The position numbers were made by a program, and so were the translations under genes. A DNA stretch of 25,091 nt from Clostridiales bacterium (GTDB lineage Bacteria; Bacillota_A; Clostridia; Christensenellales; Borkfalkiaceae): NCBI GenBank assembly GCA_015055785.1, contig SVHQ01000008.1:1-25091 (forward strand), in the 5' to 3' direction. Below the pieces are notes generated by a model. That model did no database searches. It had not been told where the DNA came from and saw nothing but the letters and a program-made list of their open reading frames with translations. Shown here one piece after another: positions 7,535 to 14,431 of the stretch; positions within the stretch are counted from its first letter, which is position 1; each line of letters opens with the position of its first letter.

Positions 7535-7657
7535 AACTATTCCCTCTGTATTTTTCTTTGTTTTATTATAACACACCCATGACGAAATTGCAACCGTTTT
7601 CTCTATCCGCAATTGCATTCAGCCAAAATTAACATATTTTTCACCCTATAAACAAAA

Positions 7658-7680
7658 TTCAACGCATACATGGTACCCTC
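7658..7680 (+). repeat. Dispersed CGTACATGGTACC motif, copy 2
   Basis: This copy reads TTCAACGCATACATGGTACC, in the gap between the divergent genes at 7534 and 7876. One base differs from the CGTACATGG core. It has the same orientation as the other four copies. Confidence 0.55.
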
Positions 7681-7740
7681 ATTTACATGAAAATTCCTTT
7701 TCAATCACGCAAGGTCTTTGTCAAATTTATCAACAAAAAT

Positions 7741-7764
7741 CACATTTTCACAAAACAAAATGTG
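7741..7764. other. Hairpin in the divergent intergenic region
   Basis: An 8-bp inverted repeat, CACATTTT/AAAATGTG, with an 8-base loop is flanked by A and T runs. The gap 7535-7875 otherwise holds only AT-rich sequence, the motif copy and a probable promoter. It could be an operator for the DeoR regulator or a weak terminator; the sequence alone does not decide. Confidence 0.35.
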
Positions 7765-7812
7765 AAAAACTTTAATAAATTGTAAATTTTCTTCTCTCTA
7801 CGCTTGCATTTT

Positions 7813-7841
7813 TTGTAATTTTATGTTAAATTTGATACAGT
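7813..7841 (+). promoter_or_regulatory. Probable promoter of the deoR-type/fucU unit
   Basis: TTGTAA (7813-7818), a 17-base spacer and TACAGT (7836-7841) precede the regulator start by about 35 bases. Both boxes deviate from consensus. Confidence 0.4.
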
Positions 7842-7875
7842 AGTATTTACAAAAATAACAATAAGGAGTATCCGC

Positions 7876-8634
7876 ATGAAAAGAGATCGCATCACTGCCA
7901 TTGCAGAACTTTTGGACAAGCGCGGCAAATTAACCCTTGAGCAATTGGAAGAATATTTCCCTCATGTTTCGCAAATGACGCTGCGCAGAGATTTATTCCA
8001 ATTGGAAGAAGAAGGCAAAATTATTCGCATCCGTGGCGGTGCGATGTCCGTTCGTGAAGTGCAAAAAACGTCGGGAGAACCGTACACAAAAAAAACAACC
8101 ATTCACACGGATGAAAAAATTATCATCGCCCAAAAAGCGGCTGGCTTAATCGACGACGGCGCGTCTATTTTTATTGATGGCGGTTCGACAGCATTATACC
8201 TTGCCAAAGAGCTACCCGATAAGGTGTGCAACGTATTCACAAACGGCCTCGCGGTGGCAACCGAGCTTGCAAAAAAGAAAAACGTGGTGGTGAACTTGCT
8301 TGGCGGTCAGTTGATTAAAGAAAACCTCTCCACGGCTTCCTCCTTTTCGTCGGTATATTTCACCGACACCAATTTCGAATTGGCAATTATTTCTGCGGCG
8401 GCATTCACGCCTGAAAACGGATTTTCTTGCAGTTCGCAAGTCGAGGCGGAATTGTTGCGCGTCGTCTGTCGCAAAGCAAAATTCTTATACATGATGCTCG
8501 ACAGTTCGAAAATTGGCAAAATAAAACCCTACACGTTCGCACGCGCGGAAGATATCAACGTACTTATCACCGATGACGAATTCCCCGATGCCTTGAAAAA
8601 CCAATTTAAAGAAAAAAATATCGTTGTTATTTAA
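7876..8634 (+). CDS. DeoR-family transcriptional regulator
   Basis: A DNA-binding repressor-type regulator of sugar metabolism, 252 residues, standard family length. Residues about 1-58 form the DeoR helix-turn-helix (MKRDRITAIAELLDKRGKLTLEQLEEYF, VSQMTLRRDLFQLEEEGKIIRIRGGA). The rest is the sugar-phosphate-sensing DeoRC domain, marked by FIDGGSTALYLAKELPDK, VFTNGLAVATELAKKKNVVVNLLGGQL and the ending YTFARAEDINVLITDDE. The start has AAGGAG. A fucose/ribose-type mutarotase gene follows after 34 bases on the same strand, so the regulator probably controls that gene and itself. The effector is unknown; a sugar phosphate is likely from the family. Confidence 0.92.
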   Translation: MKRDRITAIAELLDKRGKLTLEQLEEYFPHVSQMTLRRDLFQLEEEGKIIRIRGGAMSVREVQKTSGEPYTKKTTIHTDEKIIIAQKAAGLIDDGASIFIDGGSTALYLAKELPDKVCNVFTNGLAVATELAKKKNVVVNLLGGQLIKENLSTASSFSSVYFTDTNFELAIISAAAFTPENGFSCSSQVEAELLRVVCRKAKFLYMMLDSSKIGKIKPYTFARAEDINVLITDDEFPDALKNQFKEKNIVVI

Positions 8635-8668
8635 ATAATTTACAATAGCACCCCAAAGGAGAAATTTT

Positions 8669-9091
8669 ATGTTAAAAAACATTCCAAAAATTATTAGCCC
8701 CACTCTTTTAAAAGTTCTTTGTGAAATGGGTCATGGCGATGAAATTGTTATCGCAGACGGTAATTTCCCTGCTGAAACTTACGGTCAACGGGTAATCCGT
8801 GCAGACGGGCTCGGCGGAGAAGCAATACTGGATGCTGTACTTTCTTTAATCCCCCTCGACACTTACGCACAAGAAAATCTTTTGTTAATGCAAACGACAA
8901 ACGGCGACCCTACCCCTGAAATTTGGGATAAATATTTCGCCATCGCTAAAAAACACGATGATAACCTCCGCGCTGGCAATCTTGAGCGATTTGATTTTTA
9001 TGAGAGAGCGAAAAAAGCTTACGCGGTTATCGCTACGGGCGAAGAAGCCATTTACGCAAACGTAATTATTAAAAAAGGGGTTATTAAATAA
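8669..9091 (+). CDS. fucU: RbsD/FucU-family mutarotase, probable L-fucose mutarotase
   Basis: It interconverts the alpha and beta anomers of a sugar, L-fucose in the FucU branch, to feed the isomerase. The protein has 140 residues, as in FucU. The diagnostic start MLKNIPKIISPTLLKVL is followed by EMGHGDEIVIADGNFPAE, which holds the conserved catalytic His and Asp, and the C-terminus has FYERAKKAYAVIATGEEAIYANVIIKKG, as in FucU proteins. The ribosome-binding site is AAGGAG. It is the second gene of a two-gene unit with the DeoR regulator. No fucose isomerase, kinase, aldolase or transporter is nearby, so the substrate is not certain. A strong terminator ends the unit. Confidence 0.88.
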   Translation: MLKNIPKIISPTLLKVLCEMGHGDEIVIADGNFPAETYGQRVIRADGLGGEAILDAVLSLIPLDTYAQENLLLMQTTNGDPTPEIWDKYFAIAKKHDDNLRAGNLERFDFYERAKKAYAVIATGEEAIYANVIIKKGVIK

Positions 9092-9120
9092 GCACCTCTT
9101 TCTCCTATAATGAAAAGTAC

Positions 9121-9160
9121 AAAAACCGACTTTTGTCCATCAAGACAATCGTCGGTTTTT
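9121..9160. terminator. Bidirectional terminator between fucU and ypeB
   Basis: A perfect 10-bp stem AAAAACCGAC/GTCGGTTTTT encloses a nested TTGTC/GACAA stem. A run on one side and T run on the other allow use by both convergent units. Confidence 0.85.
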
Positions 9161-9175
9161 TATTATTCTCATAAA

Positions 9176-11128
9176 TTATACAGTGCGGGCATTGATGATG
9201 GAAACTTCCTCGCCCGTATTCGCATCCACGTATACGAAATACATCTCTCCCTCATACGAACAAAGAAATTCATACGCCGCGCGCTCCTCTCTGCCCATTT
9301 TAAGCACAGCCAATCGCGAGGATTCTACTGTCAGTTTCTCGTGTAATTTTTCATACGCATCCCCAAGGGAAAGTGCCACTTTCATTTCCTTTCTCTCCTT
9401 GTGGTTTTCAAGATATTTGGATGCGTCAAAACCAGTAACTACACCGCGCGAACGGCAAATTTTTACGTGCACTTCATCGGGATAATACGCCACGTCGTCA
9501 TCCTCATAGACGAAAATAAAATCGGTCATCGTGCCATTTTCTTGAAAACGCACCACTTCCATATCATCGTAGCCGAGTTTATCCAAAAACTCCTCGGCAA
9601 TACGTTCGGCGTTTTGAATATCAAAGGTGTTTTGATTGCAATCCTCATAATAATCAAAGCGAATCAATGCGCCCGTTTTTTGGTCGATTTCCGCAAACAA
9701 CAAAGTACCGTTTTCATCGTAACCCTGCACGTTATAAGCCATTGTCATACGCGACGTTGTTTCCCCAACGCATTGAAAATCTTTTATATTATAATCGGAA
9801 AAATATTTATTGCACAAAGCTTCCGCTTCGGTCGGCTGGATTTTTTTACAATCTTCTTCCTCTTTCATAACGTTTTGCTTAGCTTTTTCGCCCGTCACAA
9901 TATCCTTGGCTTTGTCCATGATTTCGCGACCCTTTTCCATCGTAATCTCTCGCATTTTATTCAAAGAATCACCAATGCTACCCATGCCGTCTTTTAAATA
10001 TTCCATAATATCTTTATCCGTCATCTGGCCAATCAAAGCATCCAACTCCCCACGAATCGCATGGTTCTTTTCGTATAACTGCTCTAATTTTTCAAAATCC
10101 GCATCGCTTAACGTGCCGCCTTGACGCAATTTTTGCAGCATTCTTTCACATTCCGCTGCCGTTTTATTGATGAAAGCGGAAATGCTGCCATCTTCCTCTG
10201 CCGTGAAAGGCAAACGCTCCAAATCCATTTCAGCAAGTCTTGCCTGCACCAAAAGATCAGTGAGAATACGGCTCTGTTGCACCGAGGAATTGGAAACACG
10301 CACCCGTTCTAAATCGTCGTCTACGTGCTCCATTACCCCCGTCAACTCGTACATGGTACCCCTGTGCGAGGAAAGTAAACCTGTTTTCGCCTTTTTCATT
10401 TCCACCGCACCGACCGTCAACGCCGTCGTCAAAGCAAGCGTCACCGTCCCTAAGGCAATTACCGCCGCCAACCAGCCGCCGTAGCCTTTATTACGTTCGC
10501 CGCCCTCGTTTCTATGCTTTTTCTCACGCTTGTTCGCCCTTTCTGCTTTTTGATTAGCTTTGGCAGTCTTTTTCTTATGATGTTCTTGATGCCGATTGGC
10601 TTTTTCGTGTGCACGTTCGCGAATCATCTCTTCACGTTCGGCTTTTTTCTTTTCCAAACGAGCTTTGCGTTCCGCCAAACGCTTTTCCGCCATCGCTTTT
10701 CTTTCCGCCATCTTCTTTTCAGCTTTTGCCTTTTTCTCTGCCGCGAGTTTTTCTGCTTTTATCTTTTTCTCTTCCATGCGTTTTAAACGCTCTGCTTTTT
10801 TCTGTTCCTGCATTTCCTTACGCGTCAAAGCCACTTCCACGCGCGCTTTTGCCACAGCCGCTTCCTTTTCCGCGAGTCCGTGAGGCGGCGTATTTACTTT
10901 CTCTTTGCCATTCCCAAGCGCCGCTTCCTCTTTCGCCGTATTCTTAACAGTATTCGTTTCTCTCACACCATCAGACGCTTTATTTGCCTGCGTTTTTATA
11001 GTTTTCATTGTTTTTTTGGCATGTTCTGCGCCGTTTTGAGCGGTGGTTTTGGCTTGTTTTTCAATGGTTTCTACCTTTTCCGCCCCCGAGGACGTATTTG
11101 TCGCAATTTCCGTTGTTTTCTTTTTCAT
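9176..11128 (-). CDS. ypeB: Germination protein YpeB homologue with a long charged N-terminal extension
   Basis: YpeB is needed to place and stabilise the cortex-lytic enzyme SleB in the spore. The assignment rests on the position directly after sleB and on the C-terminal half. After a membrane segment at about residues 218-243 (WLAAVIALGTVTLALTTALTVGAV) comes HRGTMYELTGVMEHVDDDLERVRVSN, like the start of the YpeB ectodomain, then PepSY-like repeats (PTEAEALCNKYFSDY, LFAEIDQKTGALIRFDYY; NAERIAEEFLDKLG; VYVDANTGEEVSI). Unlike the classic protein of about 450 residues with its anchor at the N-terminus, this one is 650 residues. The first 217 are a Lys/Glu/Ala-rich, coiled-coil-like stretch with repeated AEKK-AERK-AEKR units, predicted cytoplasmic. 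The start at 11128 has AGAGGAG close by; 11143 is a possible alternative. The coding sequence holds one CGTACATGGTACC motif copy. Confidence 0.88.
   Translation of the reverse strand: MKKKTTEIATNTSSGAEKVETIEKQAKTTAQNGAEHAKKTMKTIKTQANKASDGVRETNTVKNTAKEEAALGNGKEKVNTPPHGLAEKEAAVAKARVEVALTRKEMQEQKKAERLKRMEEKKIKAEKLAAEKKAKAEKKMAERKAMAEKRLAERKARLEKKKAEREEMIRERAHEKANRHQEHHKKKTAKANQKAERANKREKKHRNEGGERNKGYGGWLAAVIALGTVTLALTTALTVGAVEMKKAKTGLLSSHRGTMYELTGVMEHVDDDLERVRVSNSSVQQSRILTDLLVQARLAEMDLERLPFTAEEDGSISAFINKTAAECERMLQKLRQGGTLSDADFEKLEQLYEKNHAIRGELDALIGQMTDKDIMEYLKDGMGSIGDSLNKMREITMEKGREIMDKAKDIVTGEKAKQNVMKEEEDCKKIQPTEAEALCNKYFSDYNIKDFQCVGETTSRMTMAYNVQGYDENGTLLFAEIDQKTGALIRFDYYEDCNQNTFDIQNAERIAEEFLDKLGYDDMEVVRFQENGTMTDFIFVYEDDDVAYYPDEVHVKICRSRGVVTGFDASKYLENHKERKEMKVALSLGDAYEKLHEKLTVESSRLAVLKMGREERAAYEFLCSYEGEMYFVYVDANTGEEVSIINARTV
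10341..10363 (+). repeat. Dispersed CGTACATGGTACC motif, copy 3, inside ypeB
   Basis: GTCAACTCGTACATGGTACC lies within the ypeB coding sequence and, read on the minus strand, encodes GTMYELT just after the membrane segment. It shares 17 bases with the intergenic copy at 5906. The encoded residues still fit the YpeB alignment, so the motif is tolerated or selected within the gene. Confidence 0.55.
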
Positions 11129-11169
11129 TTTCTCTCCTCTCATCCTTACGATATTCTCCTAACGTTGCC

Positions 11170-11952
11170 TTAAATAGCGAAAACGTGCTTGCCGATTACG
11201 GTGACCGTCTGCCTATCAAAAATCCAAGAACTCGTCGCAACAGCAGGATTGTAATAATACAAAGCGCCACCCGTCGGGTCCCAGCCATTAATGGCATCTT
11301 TTGCCGCTTTCATCGCCGTATCGTTAGGCGTGAGGTTGATTTGCCCATCTGTCACCGCCGTGAATGCGTGCTTTTGATATACAACCCCCGAAACTGTGTT
11401 GGGGAACTGTGGACTACGGATTCTGTTCAATACCACTGCTCCAATGGCAACCTGCCCAGTATAAGGTTCACCGCGCCCCTCTGCGTAAATGGTCTTCGCC
11501 AACAAATACACATCCGAGCTGGAAAAACCATTCGTCGCATCTGCCGAGGCTGAACCCGAACTGCCATTTTGCCCCACAAGCACATTATAAGAACCTGTCA
11601 TTCCCAAAGCTTTATATGTCGAAGCCCCGACCACGCCGTCTGCTTGCAAGCCGTTCTTTTTCTGGAATGCAACGACCGCTGATTTCGTGCCTGCACCGAA
11701 CACGCCGTCTACGCTGCCTTTATAATAACCCCACGTTTTTAAACGGCGTTGCACCTCTTTTACCTCGCCGCCTTTCGAGCCTTGGCGTAAGATTGCCGCC
11801 GCTACTATGTTTTCTTCCGCCTGCGATGCATACGTTTGAATTTGCGTGCTCTTTGCCGAACCCGTAATTTGGTCTATTCCCAAAACTGCGGCTGAGGAAA
11901 ATCCCACGCAAAGCGCCGCTGTAATAACGGCTTTTTTTATTTTCTTTTTCAT
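11170..11952 (-). CDS. sleB: Spore cortex-lytic enzyme SleB
   Basis: A lytic transglycosylase that cleaves muramic-delta-lactam-containing cortex peptidoglycan during germination. The protein is 260 residues from ATG 11952; AAGGAG sits 8 bases upstream, and a GTG at 11961 is less likely. It has a signal peptide (KKAVITAALCVGFSSAAVLG), a peptidoglycan-binding domain at about 55-117 (LRQGSKGGEVKEVQRRL, VDGVFGAGTKSAVVAFQKKNGL, DGVVGASTYKALG), a Ser/Gly-rich linker, and the SleB hydrolase domain from about 146 (LLAKTIYAEGRGEPYTGQVAIGAVVLNR in two adjoining blocks). E158 matches the catalytic Glu known in Bacillus SleB. The C-terminal WIFDRQTVTVIGKHVFA is typical. ypeB follows after about 40 bases, the conserved operon order. 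In known species it is transcribed in the forespore by sigma-G; I could not place a convincing sigma-G promoter. Confidence 0.95.
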   Translation of the reverse strand: MKKKIKKAVITAALCVGFSSAAVLGIDQITGSAKSTQIQTYASQAEENIVAAAILRQGSKGGEVKEVQRRLKTWGYYKGSVDGVFGAGTKSAVVAFQKKNGLQADGVVGASTYKALGMTGSYNVLVGQNGSSGSASADATNGFSSSDVYLLAKTIYAEGRGEPYTGQVAIGAVVLNRIRSPQFPNTVSGVVYQKHAFTAVTDGQINLTPNDTAMKAAKDAINGWDPTGGALYYYNPAVATSSWIFDRQTVTVIGKHVFAI

Positions 11953-11977
11953 GTTTTTCACTCCTTCCTCCTATGTA

Positions 11978-12036
11978 CCAGCGTTTCGCTGGACCATGTC
12001 TTTCCCAGCGTTCCGCTGGACCACGCCTTTCTATCT
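11978..12036 (+). repeat. Triloop-hairpin element, tandem pair (copy 3), upstream of sleB
   Basis: Two 27-base units stand head to tail (11978-12004 and 12005-12031), each a CCAGCG/CGCTGG hairpin with a three-base loop followed by ACCAYGYCTTTC; 24 of 27 positions agree and all differences are C/T. The second continues into CTATCTTT, matching the CTTTCTRTCTTTC tract of the copies at 1565 and 2375. The pair lies in the sleB leader, so both hairpins would be in the sleB transcript in reverse sense. Confidence 0.65.
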
Positions 12037-12107
12037 TTTTATATAGCTTGGATAAATACTATTCGACGTCGAAGCATAGTAAATAGATAAATAACATGAT
12101 TACGGCA

Positions 12108-12695
12108 TTATTCCACAAAACGTTTTTTCCAGTTTTCGATAATTTCCTTAATTTTGCTTTTATAAACCACCGATTGTCCGTTATCCGCCGCAAAACATAA
12201 GGGTGGATACACTACACACCACCAATTATCTCCCTCGCCGCGCCCAAGCCGCACAATCAGTGCTGTATATTTTCCGGCAGGCAACGTATATCCGTCATAA
12301 ACACGTGTTGGAAATTCTTCCACGGTCAATTCCGCCGTCGCGCCATAGGAAAAACCATGCTCTCTCAACGTGTTTGCCGCTACGATAGCAAGTTCGTTTA
12401 AATGCTTCTCTACACCATAGAAAGCTTCCTCGCGTGTTTTGTATTCCGCTACCAGTGGCGTGAGGTATTTAACGAGTGTATCGCGCACGTAATATTTTAC
12501 AGCCTGCGCCTGCCCTTCGTTGGAATCAGCGCGGATATGAATGCGCAAATAATCGTTATAAATATCGCTTTCTTTTGAAAATGCGCCTACCATGTCCGCG
12601 TTGAACGTGTTTTTAAAGGAATTTTCATTGCTTACGCCGAACACCGTTAAACTTATTATGATTGACAATAAAAAAATTATGCAAACCTTTTTCAT
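12108..12695 (-). CDS. spoIIR: Stage II sporulation protein R
   Basis: SpoIIR is made in the forespore under sigma-F, exported, and triggers SpoIIGA to activate pro-sigma-E in the mother cell. The protein is 195 residues. An N-terminal signal/anchor (MKKVCIIFLLSIIISLTVFGV) is followed by the signature LRIHIRADSNEGQAQAVKYYVRD and YLTPLV, and later by GDNWWCVVYPPLCFA, the strongest family motif. The family is sometimes longer; this version ends soon after the WWC-PPLCF motif with KSKIKEIIENWKKRF. The ATG at 12695 has GGAGG 10 bases upstream, but that site lies within the 3' arm of a terminator-type hairpin. A sigma-F-like promoter overlaps the start of the hairpin (see separate entries). Confidence 0.93.
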   Translation of the reverse strand: MKKVCIIFLLSIIISLTVFGVSNENSFKNTFNADMVGAFSKESDIYNDYLRIHIRADSNEGQAQAVKYYVRDTLVKYLTPLVAEYKTREEAFYGVEKHLNELAIVAANTLREHGFSYGATAELTVEEFPTRVYDGYTLPAGKYTALIVRLGRGEGDNWWCVVYPPLCFAADNGQSVVYKSKIKEIIENWKKRFVE

Positions 12696-12700
12696 AAAAA

Positions 12701-12733
12701 AATAACCTCCGTGATTTCCACACGGAAGTTATT
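12701..12733 (-). terminator. Terminator-type hairpin after trmL, containing the spoIIR Shine-Dalgarno
   Basis: On the minus strand AATAACTTCCGTG (12721-12733) pairs over 13 bases with CACGGAGGTTATT (12701-12713), with one G-U pair, a 7-base loop and a following run of seven T. It should end trmL transcripts. The GGAGG of spoIIR (12706-12710) is inside the 3' arm, so any read-through mRNA would hide it. Confidence 0.8.
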
Positions 12734-12756
12734 GACATTATTTTATGATTTTATAC
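12727..12756 (-). promoter_or_regulatory. Possible sigma-F promoter of spoIIR
   Basis: On the minus strand GTATA (12752-12756) fits the sigma-F -35 box GYATA. After 15 bases comes GTCAATAACT (12727-12736), a partial match to the sigma-F -10 box GGNNANAMTW. Transcription would start near 12720, in the hairpin loop, so the mRNA would lack the hairpin's 5' arm. The -10 match is imperfect. Confidence 0.4.
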
Positions 12757-12778
12757 GCTTTTTCATAGACGGAAAAAA

Positions 12779-13285
12779 TTATTTTTCCAATTCGCTCCAT
12801 TTATGATGGTGCAGTTCTCCCTCTTCCAATAAACCTTCATAATCAATCTGTCGCAGTGCCTCATACAGCGCCACGGCAACCGAATTACTTAAATTCAACG
12901 AACGCGCCTCGGAAAACATGGGGATACGCAAACAAGTTTCTTCGTTTTGCAACAGCAATTCTTCCGGCAGACCTTTCGTTTCCTTGCCAAACACTAAAAA
13001 ATCGCCGTCTTGAAATTGCACGTCGCTGTGACGGTGCCTGCCTTTCGTGGTAAAAAAGAAAAATCTATTTTCGGGATATTTGGCTTTTAATTCCTCAAAA
13101 CTGTCGTAATAAGATATATCCACCAAATGCCAGTAATCCAAGCCCGCACGCTTTAAATATTTATCCGTCACCTCAAAACCAAGCGGACGAATCATGTGTA
13201 AATGGGTGCCCGTTGCCGCGCACGTGCGCGCGATATTGCCTGCGTTTTGAGGGATTTCAGGCTCTACAAGAACGATATGATACAT
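12779..13285 (-). CDS. trmL: tRNA (cytidine/uridine-34 2'-O)-methyltransferase, SPOUT family
   Basis: It methylates the ribose of the wobble base of leucine tRNAs using S-adenosylmethionine. The protein is 168 residues, the normal size. It starts with MYHIVLVEPEIPQNAGNIARTCAAT, the N-terminal SPOUT motif in which the Asn and Arg are conserved. It has LVFGKETKGLPEELL and IPMFSEARSLNLSNSVAVALYEALRQ, the two motifs forming the knotted AdoMet site. The ATG has AAGGAGAG just upstream. It has its own promoter and is separated from spoIIR by a terminator-type hairpin. Confidence 0.95.
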   Translation of the reverse strand: MYHIVLVEPEIPQNAGNIARTCAATGTHLHMIRPLGFEVTDKYLKRAGLDYWHLVDISYYDSFEELKAKYPENRFFFFTTKGRHRHSDVQFQDGDFLVFGKETKGLPEELLLQNEETCLRIPMFSEARSLNLSNSVAVALYEALRQIDYEGLLEEGELHHHKWSELEK

Positions 13286-13315
13286 AAACTCTCCTTCCTT
13301 ATTTCGTATATTCTT

Positions 13316-13344
13316 ATTTTACACTCTTTATAGGATTTTGGCAA
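13316..13344 (-). promoter_or_regulatory. Promoter of trmL
   Basis: On the minus strand TTGCCA (13339-13344), a 17-base spacer and TAAAAT (13316-13321), about 25 bases before the trmL start. Confidence 0.65.
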
Positions 13345-13370
13345 GCGTTTTCCCATTTTAATGGCATACA

Positions 13371-13398
13371 TTGTCAATTTTTCCAAGTTTAATAAATT
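13371..13398 (+). promoter_or_regulatory. Possible promoter of rubrerythrin
   Basis: TTGTCA (13371-13376), a 16-base spacer and TAAATT (13393-13398). A small AAGGC-AAC-GCCTT hairpin lies in the leader shortly before the ribosome-binding site. I see no clear PerR box. Confidence 0.4.
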
Positions 13399-13477
13399 AA
13401 AAAAAATGTATATTCACATCAAAAACCGCCATACTGACAACAAGAAGGCAACGCCTTTGAGAATATGGAGTTTATTT

Positions 13478-14074
13478 ATGAAATTTGAAAACAAAGAAAC
13501 TTTTAAAAATTTGGCACGTAGCTTTGCAGGCGAATGTCAAGCCGGCATGCGCTACCAAATGATTGCAAAGCTTGCCATGAAAGAAGGCATGAAAACACTC
13601 GCGGACACCGTCCGCTCTATCGCAAAGAACGAAACTTTGCACGCTACACAGTTTTTCAATAAGATGATTGAAAAAACGGGCAACAAAGAAAACGTCACCT
13701 TTGACGCAGGTTATCCTTTCCATGCGGGAACGCTGGAAGAAGGCTTAAAATTTGCCGCAATGGACGAGAAAAATGAAACAGAAGATATCTATCCCACCTT
13801 CGCGCGCATCGCTAAAGAAGAGGGTTTTGAAGATATTGCCGCTTTGTATAAATTGGTTGCGGACGTGGAAGAGCATCACAAAATCATTTTTCAATATCTG
13901 CACGACGGCGTAAGAAATAACACTCTTTACAAAAGCGATTCTCCCATGCTTTGGATTTGTAGTGAATGCGGTCATATGCACGTAGCTACGCAAGCTTGGA
14001 AGGTGTGTCCTTTGTGTAAAGCGGAACAGGGCTACGTCGAGCTTCATTTGCCCTTTGAAGGCGTACGGGAATAA
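13478..14074 (+). CDS. rbr: Rubrerythrin
   Basis: A cytosolic di-iron peroxidase that reduces hydrogen peroxide and protects anaerobes from oxidative stress. The protein is 198 residues from ATG 13478, chosen because GGAG lies 8 bases upstream; the frame is open further upstream but without a ribosome-binding site. Residues 1-150 form the ferritin-like four-helix domain with the iron-ligand Glu/His motifs (SFAGECQAGMRYQM, AKNETLHATQFF, KEEGFEDIAALYKLVADVEEHH). The C-terminus is a rubredoxin-type domain with two pairs of cysteines, WICSECGHMH and VCPLCKAEQGYVEL. Two very small genes follow closely on the same strand and may share its transcript. Confidence 0.96.
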   Translation: MKFENKETFKNLARSFAGECQAGMRYQMIAKLAMKEGMKTLADTVRSIAKNETLHATQFFNKMIEKTGNKENVTFDAGYPFHAGTLEEGLKFAAMDEKNETEDIYPTFARIAKEEGFEDIAALYKLVADVEEHHKIIFQYLHDGVRNNTLYKSDSPMLWICSECGHMHVATQAWKVCPLCKAEQGYVELHLPFEGVRE

Positions 14075-14127
14075 ACGACGGATTTCAAAAGGCGTTTGAT
14101 TTCTATTATTTGAAAAGGAGAATGATT

Positions 14128-14256
14128 ATGAAAAACAATCAGAACAAACAAAACAACGCAAACAAGAACTGTGGTAGCAAAAACTGCGGTAACAAAAACT
14201 GCGGTAAAAACAGCGAAAACAACCATGGCTACAACCATGGCGGCAACAATGACTAA
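14128..14256 (+). CDS. Small Asn/Gly/Cys-rich protein, 42 residues
   Basis: I recognise no family with certainty. The ATG at 14128 has a near-perfect AAAAGGAG ribosome-binding site. The peptide is about 40 percent Asn. Its middle has three spaced NCG units (NKNCGSKNCGNKNCGKN) and its end has two NHG units (NNHGYNHGGNND). Cys and His at regular spacing suggest metal binding or disulphide cross-linking, but this is inference. It begins 53 bases after rubrerythrin. Its last codons overlap the start of the next gene by 8 bases (ATGACTAA), so the two are probably translationally coupled. Similar Asn-rich small proteins are common in spore-forming Clostridia, where some are spore-associated; that link is from memory. 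Confidence 0.65.
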   Translation: MKNNQNKQNNANKNCGSKNCGNKNCGKNSENNHGYNHGGNND

Positions 14257-14410
14257 ATCGGGCAAAAAAGCCGTTCAGCGCATACCTGCCCCCACCAAAC
14301 GTGCTTTAGACGTTTTTACGCCGCCGTCCTCTACGGACGTAAACGGCAGCTATACAGGAAAACCGAAAAACAAGCGTGAGGTGCCTGTGCAGGACGCGGA
14401 TGACCTTTAA
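14249..14410 (+). CDS. Small conserved-type protein ending in PVQDADDL, 53 residues
   Basis: The function is unknown. The chosen start is ATG 14249, inside the end of the Asn-rich gene; the frame is open further upstream, but there it only reads the other gene out of frame and gives a low-complexity Thr/Ala sequence. The product is basic at the start (MTKSGKKAVQRIPAPTKRA), then DVFTPPSSTDVNGSYTGKP and the acidic end PVQDADDL. From memory, small Clostridial proteins with a GSYTG...PVQDADDL ending are widespread; I cannot verify this here. It has only a weak ribosome-binding site, which suits coupled translation from the overlapping gene. A terminator follows. Confidence 0.7.
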   Translation: MTKSGKKAVQRIPAPTKRALDVFTPPSSTDVNGSYTGKPKNKREVPVQDADDL

Positions 14411-14431
14411 TTGCAAAATTTAACAAAAAGA

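Noticed and set aside
14171..14248. Upstream extension of the PVQDADDL protein
   Set aside because: This part reads the Asn-rich gene out of frame and gives low-complexity Thr/Ala; the ATG at 14249 is more plausible.
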